A DNA stretch of 64,000 nt from Roseofilum reptotaenium CS-1145 (GTDB lineage Bacteria; Cyanobacteriota; Cyanobacteriia; Cyanobacteriales; Desertifilaceae). Positions within the stretch are counted from its first letter, which is position 1, and each line of letters starts with the position of its first letter. Of this stretch, positions 59,645-64,000 are shown piece by piece. Under the pieces are notes generated by a model. The model was not told the origin of the DNA and searched no databases. It saw nothing but the letters and a program-made list of their open reading frames with translations. The stretch is from the NCBI RefSeq assembly GCF_028330985.1, contig NZ_JAQMUE010000083.1:45186-109185 (forward strand), in the 5' to 3' direction. A program made the position numbers and the translations under genes.

Positions 59645-60529
59645 TTAGTCATTTGCCCTGCTTGATAGCGCTTTCCAGCTAGCCTCAGCATTCAATAAAG
59701 GCGGGATCATACTGGTTCGGCGGATATCCGGACGGAGGATCGCTCGACGGATTTCCTCTGCTGTAGCCTGGGGAAAAAGAGACCATAGCAAGGCCGCCGT
59801 TCCACTGACAAAAGGTGCGGCTGCGCTAGTACCAGTCATTGGCATATATCCGCCACTCGAAGAAGTACTGATCGTATTCACCCCTGGTGCCCTAAGTCCC
59901 GATTTCCCTACCGATATACCGCTATTCGATTTGAAATGCCAGTCTCCTTGCATATTGCAGGCAGCGACTGGAATCGTCCAAGGATGATCAAACAGAGCCA
60001 TTTGCCCAATTCGACCTTGATTGCCAGCCGCTCCAACGATTAAGACTCCTTTTTGAAGGGCATAATCGAACGCCTCTTGGAGAAAACGTTGCTCTTGGAG
60101 CGACGTGGTGGGTAGGCCCAAACTAAGATTAATAATCTTAGCTCCAGCGTCGATCATTTCCCTAAGGGCACAGGCAAGATTCTCGGGCGTAACTTTGAGG
60201 CATTGCTCAAAATCGCCTGTATCGCATAAGATAGGCTTCACCAATACCGTACAATCCGGGCACAGCCCTGGAGCTTGAGAACCCCGTTGGGCACAGATAA
60301 TTCCTGCGACAAAAGTTCCATGCACGCAGCCGATGCTCTCTTTCGTTTGGCCAATCACCTCTGATGCGGCGGGGAGCGTGCGTAGGGAAGCCGCTTGCAA
60401 ATCTTCATGAGATCCTTCTACAGGGCCATCAATTATTCCTACTACGATTTCAGGTCGCCCAGATGTAGCAGCCAATAGCGGTTTGATATTAATAAGTTCT
60501 AAATAATTAGCCATTTTTTTAGACAACAC
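59645..60529 (-). CDS. PatA/PatG-like subtilisin-type peptidase (S8)
   Basis: This cytosolic serine peptidase (294 residues from GTG 60529; ATG 60514 is an alternative) has the full S8 triad: Asp 34 in GIIDGPV, His 70 in CVHGTFVAGI, Ser 235 in TGTSAAAPFVSG, with Asn 170 (GAAGNQG) for the oxyanion hole. The IDGPV phrase and the cysteine pairs (LCPDCTVLVKP) resemble cyanobactin and related RiPP proteases. There is no signal peptide. It stands upstream of the methyltransferases on the same strand and may cut the leader from the methylated core; that function is inferred. Confidence 0.85.
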   Translation of the reverse strand: MLSKKMANYLELINIKPLLAATSGRPEIVVGIIDGPVEGSHEDLQAASLRTLPAASEVIGQTKESIGCVHGTFVAGIICAQRGSQAPGLCPDCTVLVKPILCDTGDFEQCLKVTPENLACALREMIDAGAKIINLSLGLPTTSLQEQRFLQEAFDYALQKGVLIVGAAGNQGRIGQMALFDHPWTIPVAACNMQGDWHFKSNSGISVGKSGLRAPGVNTISTSSSGGYMPMTGTSAAAPFVSGTAALLWSLFPQATAEEIRRAILRPDIRRTSMIPPLLNAEASWKALSSRAND

Positions 60530-60719
60530 TTTAACGTATTAAACTGCTTGCTTAAACCTGCACCCCATTGGCAAAATTAGTCTTAACTCTCTTCATATCT
60601 CTTCAGCAAATCGGAGTTTTTTGTTGCCATTGATGTATTTTCTTTTGACATCAACGCCTCTTTAGCTGAGGAAAAGCGATCGCCTCAAATTAGTCAATTT
60701 CATTACGAACAAGGTAGTA

Positions 60720-61544
60720 CTAGCTTTTGCCAACAACCGCAGGGAACTTCCGAGAAAAGCCTGCAAGAGGGGAATCAAGGTGCGATCGCACTAAAGTCAA
60801 ATCAGTAGTCCTGAAATCTACGTAGGTATATTTTGTCTGTGTATTAGTGCTTTTAATCGCCCTACTGTTCTTCTGACTTACCTCCCCATCCGTCCCCAGA
60901 AAATAGCTACTTAACTTCTCTTTGAGGATTTTCCGCGCCAAAGATATCCGCTTGCAAACATTCTCGTAGGTTATACCTTGTACTTCAGCAATTTCTGTAT
61001 GGGAGAGCTGTTGATAAAAATGCAGGATAAATGTATGGCGCAACCGTTCCGGTAAAGAAGCGATCGCCTCCCGAATCACCATCGCCTTCTCTTCGTTCTC
61101 CAAAACCTTTTCCGGGGTATCCACCGCACTGGTAGGGCCCCCATTCTCCCTTTCTCCCACCCATTCAAGACTATCTACACCCGCCGCTTCCCCAGAGCGT
61201 TTGCGAATAATATCGATACATAAATTGCGAGTTACCTGCATCAGCCAAGCTTTCAAATTGTGGATTTTCCCCACATACTTCAGCACCTTTTCCCTAGCCT
61301 TCAGCATCGCCTGACTCAAAGCATCTTCCGCATCCGTAGAATTATAATTCATCAACTTCAGACAGCAGCGATACAATGGGTCGTGCATTTCCTGCCAGAG
61401 TTGCCAAAACTGGGAGACAATATCATCGAAGCCCCTAACAGCATTACGATCTTGGCGCGACTTTCCCGTCAGTAAATCGCGCTTTTTTCGTCTCAGTTGT
61501 ACAGGGTTATCCGAGCCAATTTCACTTGCTTTGGCATACATCAT
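60720..61544 (-). CDS. ECF-like sigma-70 family factor
   Basis: This 274-residue protein has sigma region 2 (FWQLWQEMHDPLYRCCLKL, ALSQAMLKAREKVLKYV, LKAWLMQVTRNLCIDIIRKR, about 46-117) and region 4 (SLPERLRHTFILHFYQQLSHTEIAEVQGITYENVCKRISLARKIL, about 166-210). A basic C-terminal tail of about 50 residues is not found in short ECF factors. No anti-sigma gene adjoins it. It lies 190 bases upstream of the peptidase gene on the same strand and is the obvious candidate regulator of the RiPP locus. Confidence 0.88.
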   Translation of the reverse strand: MMYAKASEIGSDNPVQLRRKKRDLLTGKSRQDRNAVRGFDDIVSQFWQLWQEMHDPLYRCCLKLMNYNSTDAEDALSQAMLKAREKVLKYVGKIHNLKAWLMQVTRNLCIDIIRKRSGEAAGVDSLEWVGERENGGPTSAVDTPEKVLENEEKAMVIREAIASLPERLRHTFILHFYQQLSHTEIAEVQGITYENVCKRISLARKILKEKLSSYFLGTDGEVSQKNSRAIKSTNTQTKYTYVDFRTTDLTLVRSHLDSPLAGFSRKFPAVVGKS

Positions 61545-62174
61545 AAGTCTTCTGTTTTTCTGGAATTTGATTAATTTTGGCTAGATTTGGGGAGGAGGGT
61601 CAAGATGGAAAAAGTAACATCTTAAAAGAGCTAAGAATTGGTGAGTTCGTTTGACGGGTCTGGGGCGCACTGCTTCTGAACATAACTCCCTAAGAACTGC
61701 TTGTTTGCGGTATTGATATGAAATCCGCATGGGTTACTTTTTACCCCTTTTTCCTGGAAACCAATCGGGCCAAACTCGACAGAATTCTCAAAAGAACGGA
61801 CAAGACCCGTCTATATATAATTGGAAGTTATGTTTTCTCTGTTTTTTGATTACTTTAGTCGATAGCAGACTGATTTTTTCAGGGGTCAAGATGAAAAAGG
61901 TAATTTATAGTTGATTCAATGAACACTCAGACACTCTAAGAGAGTCTACAATAACGGTATATGTAGGGGCGAAAAATTTTTCGCCCCTACAAAAATGTCT
62001 CACTGTTATTTGAATTGACTATAGGTGTAGCGACCTGCAAGCACGATGAAGTGAGGTTAATTATATAGCAGAGGAAGGGAGAGTTACGACACTTTCTATT
62101 GCTATTCGGGCCTATTGCCTCAAACCATAACCTAACCGTCCTAAGCAACTTATTCCGTGCTATAGCTTCACTGC
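61545..62174. other. 630-bp region upstream of the sigma gene, with a MITE
   Basis: The phrase GGTCAAGATGGAAAAAGTAA occurs at 61598-61617 and again, with small changes, at 61884-61903; it could be a binding or promoter motif for the sigma factor, or a repeat. A MITE follows at 61908-62021. The minor open frame 61729-61914 has no RBS or family and I do not call it. Confidence 0.45.
61908..62021. mobile_element. 114-bp MITE with TA duplications (IS630/Tc1-mariner type)
   Basis: Terminal inverted repeats of 26 bp match at 20 positions: the left begins TAGTTGATTCAA and the right, inverted, TAGTCAATTCAA, each ending AGACA. Both ends are flanked by TA. Inside is the 28-bp perfect palindrome GTAGGGGCGAAAAA/TTTTTCGCCCCTAC (61963-61990). 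No coding capacity. This is the pattern of a non-autonomous element moved by an IS630-type transposase. Confidence 0.75.
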
Positions 62175-63251
62175 TTAAGATTGGAGCAATGGAATAAGAA
62201 TCTGGGCAGTTGCTGGAGCGAGTAGTACCCCATTACGGTAATGGCCGGTGGCAAGCCATACCTGTTCGTGACCGGGAAGTTGACTAATAATGGGAGCCGG
62301 TTGGTTGTGGGGACGAGGGCGTAAACCTGACCATTTCTCAGTCATATTTAAATGTTGCAGACCCGGACAAAAGCCGATCGCTACTTCAATCATTTCATTG
62401 AACAACTGCTTATCTGCAATAATCTCATCCTGTTCATCGGGAAATTCCACTGTAGCGCCTACCCAATAGCTACCAACTCCTGACGGCACGACATGCACAT
62501 CACCAGAGGTAATGGCAGGTTGAAAGTCCGGATCGCCTAAAATTTCCCCTTCATAGGCGATCGCCTGGCCCAAAACTGGGCGAATATCTAGAGGAGTCTG
62601 TAAATATTGAGCCAGGAATGGACTGCCTAAACCCGCCGCAATAATCACTCGATCGGCTTGCCATTCCTGGGATTGAGTTTGCACGCGATAACCAGAATTA
62701 TCTGCGACTAAGTTAACCACGTCTTCGCCAAACTTAAACCGCACCCCTCGCATTTGAGCGGCTTTAATCAAACATTCGGTTAAAATTTTGGGGTGAACCT
62801 GGCGATCTTGGGGAGAATATACCGCTCCCAGACACGGCTCAACTGCCAAATGAGGACAACGCTCTTGCAGGGTTTCTCGACTCCAAAGTTGCAGATCCCA
62901 TCCTTGAGATTGGCGAGTCTCGGCTAATTTCTGTTTTTGCTGCCACTTTTGTTCATCCCTGCACAGCATCAAAATCCCTTGGCGGTTATAGGGAATCGTT
63001 TGCTGGCAGAGGGTTTCGAGTTCTGGGATTAAGGTATCATAGCGGCGAATACTGGTTTCTCGCATTTGCCAGGCTCTACCCTTGGTTTTCTGGCTAATGC
63101 ATCCCATCATCACTCCCAACGCAGCGCTCGTACAGCCTTGAACTCCAGATGTGCGATCGATCGCGGTAATTTGAACGCCTGCCATTGAGGAGAGTTCATA
63201 GGCGATCATTGCCCCAATTACACCACAGCCAATAATCAGAATTTGCGTCAT
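62175..63251 (-). CDS. thiO: Glycine oxidase ThiO-like FAD oxidoreductase
   Basis: ThiO oxidises glycine to the dehydroglycine used for the thiazole ring of thiamine, in the cytosol. The 358-residue protein has the N-terminal FAD motif ILIIGCGVIGAMIAYELS, the D-amino-acid oxidase fold segment GCTSAALGVMMG near 38, VIIAAGLGSPFLAQYLQTPLDIRPVLGQ near 200 and the C-terminal GLRPRPHNQPAPIISQLPG and ATGHYRNGVLLAPATA motifs near 312-350. No thiG or thiS is adjacent. The family includes other amine oxidases, so ThiO is the most likely but not the only reading. Confidence 0.85.
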   Translation of the reverse strand: MTQILIIGCGVIGAMIAYELSSMAGVQITAIDRTSGVQGCTSAALGVMMGCISQKTKGRAWQMRETSIRRYDTLIPELETLCQQTIPYNRQGILMLCRDEQKWQQKQKLAETRQSQGWDLQLWSRETLQERCPHLAVEPCLGAVYSPQDRQVHPKILTECLIKAAQMRGVRFKFGEDVVNLVADNSGYRVQTQSQEWQADRVIIAAGLGSPFLAQYLQTPLDIRPVLGQAIAYEGEILGDPDFQPAITSGDVHVVPSGVGSYWVGATVEFPDEQDEIIADKQLFNEMIEVAIGFCPGLQHLNMTEKWSGLRPRPHNQPAPIISQLPGHEQVWLATGHYRNGVLLAPATAQILIPLLQS

Positions 63252-63366
63252 AATATCGTATTTTTCTCTTTTTTATGATGGTTAGTTATAGACAATCGCA
63301 ATTAGAAGCACACAAGAAAGGAATCGCTAAGAAATTTCTCTTCTAGCTCCTTGGGTAGTTATGGCA

Positions 63367-63708
63367 TCATAAATCAAGCGACTTTCTTAAAGCTGAATTA
63401 ACCGGTTCAACTGATTCGGGTAATTTATTACCCAACTTTCTTTGAAAAACAGCTTCATTTACTGTGGCTATTTTATCAGCTCTAATTAATGAAGTCTTTT
63501 TGAGTCCAGTTCGCTCAAAACTTTTATCTTTGTCAGACACTAATATCCACGTTTCTGGTAAATCACCATCAGGAATTTTTGAGAAGATTCCTAAAATAAT
63601 CGCTTCTTGCCGGTGAACAGCAAGGACTAATGCTGGTCTAAGCTTATGACTCGCAAGATTACTAAAAGGAAAAGCAACTAACCAGATTTCATGAATCTTA
63701 GGATTCAT
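63367..63708 (-). CDS. MazF/PemK-family mRNA interferase toxin
   Basis: From ATG 63708 the product has 113 residues (MNPKIHEIWLVAFPFSNL...). The PemK/MazF fold signature is visible: EIWLVAFPFS near 7, KLRPALVLAVHRQEAIILGIFSK near 20-42 and SLIRADKIATVNEAVFQRKLGNK near 72-94. Such toxins cut RNA at short sequences when not bound by antitoxin. Its start overlaps the end of the antitoxin gene by 11 bases. The frame extends to 63729, but those residues lie inside the antitoxin gene. Confidence 0.85.
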   Translation of the reverse strand: MNPKIHEIWLVAFPFSNLASHKLRPALVLAVHRQEAIILGIFSKIPDGDLPETWILVSDKDKSFERTGLKKTSLIRADKIATVNEAVFQRKLGNKLPESVEPVNSALRKSLDL

Positions 63709-63841
63709 AAATATCTTCCTCTGGATCATTCCATTCTTGAAAACCCGTTTCAGCCAGTTGCATGAATTCTTTAGTTTCCAAAGCTTTTCTGATTTCGTTC
63801 ATGAGTTGATTAATTTTTTCTACTGGTAATTGTAGAATCAT
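63698..63841 (-). CDS. Antitoxin partner of the MazF/PemK toxin
   Basis: The ATG at 63841 begins a 47-residue frame (MILQLPVEKINQLMNEIRKAL...) ending in an acidic, aromatic toxin-binding tail FQEWNDPEEDIYES. Its last 11 bases overlap the toxin start, the usual coupling for type II pairs. The frame stays open upstream toward 63913 without an ATG, so a longer product from a rare start is possible. The N-terminal DNA-binding domain is short or missing. Confidence 0.7.
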   Translation of the reverse strand: MILQLPVEKINQLMNEIRKALETKEFMQLAETGFQEWNDPEEDIYES

Positions 63842-64000
63842 AGATTTGATGTGTTCTTGCTTAAGGGGTGAGAAGGGGGCTAAAGAGTAGACCGTATAAG
63901 GGATAGAGCCTTTAATCCCTTCTGGAAAAATAAGCGCTTATGAGGTTTAGAATCCATCAATTCTTGAGCCAAAGAAGACCAACATTGAAAGGAGTGAACC

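Noticed and set aside
55123..60529. Cyanobactin cluster
   Set aside because: The peptidase resembles PatA/PatG, but there is no PatD-type cyclodehydratase and no typical leader or recognition sequences in the precursor.
61729..61914. 61-codon frame upstream of the sigma gene
   Set aside because: No RBS and it runs into the MITE end; probably chance.
1..64000. tRNA, rRNA or CRISPR array
   Set aside because: I found no cloverleaf with a GGTTCRAATCC-type T arm, no rRNA sequence and no regularly spaced repeats; the tandem heptamers have no spacers.

Overview
This window comes from a filamentous cyanobacterium. The octamer GCGATCGC and its variants occur throughout, inside and outside genes. Several genes are specific to oxygenic phototrophs: NdhM of the photosynthetic NDH-1 complex, the carotenoid isomerase CrtH, a CpcS-type phycobiliprotein lyase, a cyanobacterial flavodiiron protein, and YggT/Ycf19. 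A glycosyltransferase block resembling the hormogonium polysaccharide locus (HpsL type) points to a gliding filament, perhaps of the Oscillatoriales. The genus cannot be fixed from the sequence alone.

Layout. 1-6.5 kb: wecB, a membrane PAS-GGDEF-EAL protein, a CPBP protease, DUF3326 with a tiny coupled partner, and a ferredoxin. 6.6-7.5 kb: an internally deleted TnpB element abutting purK. 8.9-18.3 kb: flavodiiron protein, secreted protein, phycobiliprotein lyase, tandem ArsA ATPase, HxlR regulator and phosphoenolpyruvate synthase. 18.4-22.8 kb: larB with a family-5 solute-binding protein, DUF3122, a Tll0287-like haem protein and small proteins. 23-28.3 kb: an operon of three glycosyltransferases and HpsL. 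28.4-38.3 kb: ndhM, nucleoside transporter, DUF3318, TPR protein, crtH, upp, yggT and small secreted proteins. 38.4-47.5 kb: a large PAS/GAF/GGDEF/EAL protein, a CBS-plus-MCP-like protein, a Kef-type antiporter, an esterase and a DUF4168 lipoprotein. 47.9-54.9 kb: two convergent genes that both carry an AAA-like STAND-type ATPase domain, one of them a 1903-residue Ser/Thr kinase. 62-64 kb: thiO and a MazF/PemK toxin-antitoxin pair.

The most interesting region is 55.1-61.5 kb, all on the minus strand. It reads as a RiPP (ribosomally made, modified peptide) locus of the split borosin type: two paralogous OphMA/SonM-like peptide alpha-N-methyltransferases, a short precursor whose N-terminal half matches the pattern of the borosin-binding domain and whose C-terminal half looks like a core peptide, three TPR proteins interleaved between them, a cytosolic subtilisin-like peptidase of the PatA/PatG type, and an ECF-like sigma factor. 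The [TPR + methyltransferase] unit was duplicated in tandem and the outer TPR copy has decayed. Two paralogous borosin methyltransferases with TPR proteins are not an arrangement I know to have been characterised.

Dispersed intergenic sequence also recurs: heptamer tandem repeats of the GGGAATA type, small AGCGC-TTY-GCGCT hairpins, and one 114-bp MITE with TA target duplications. I saw no tRNA, rRNA or CRISPR array.
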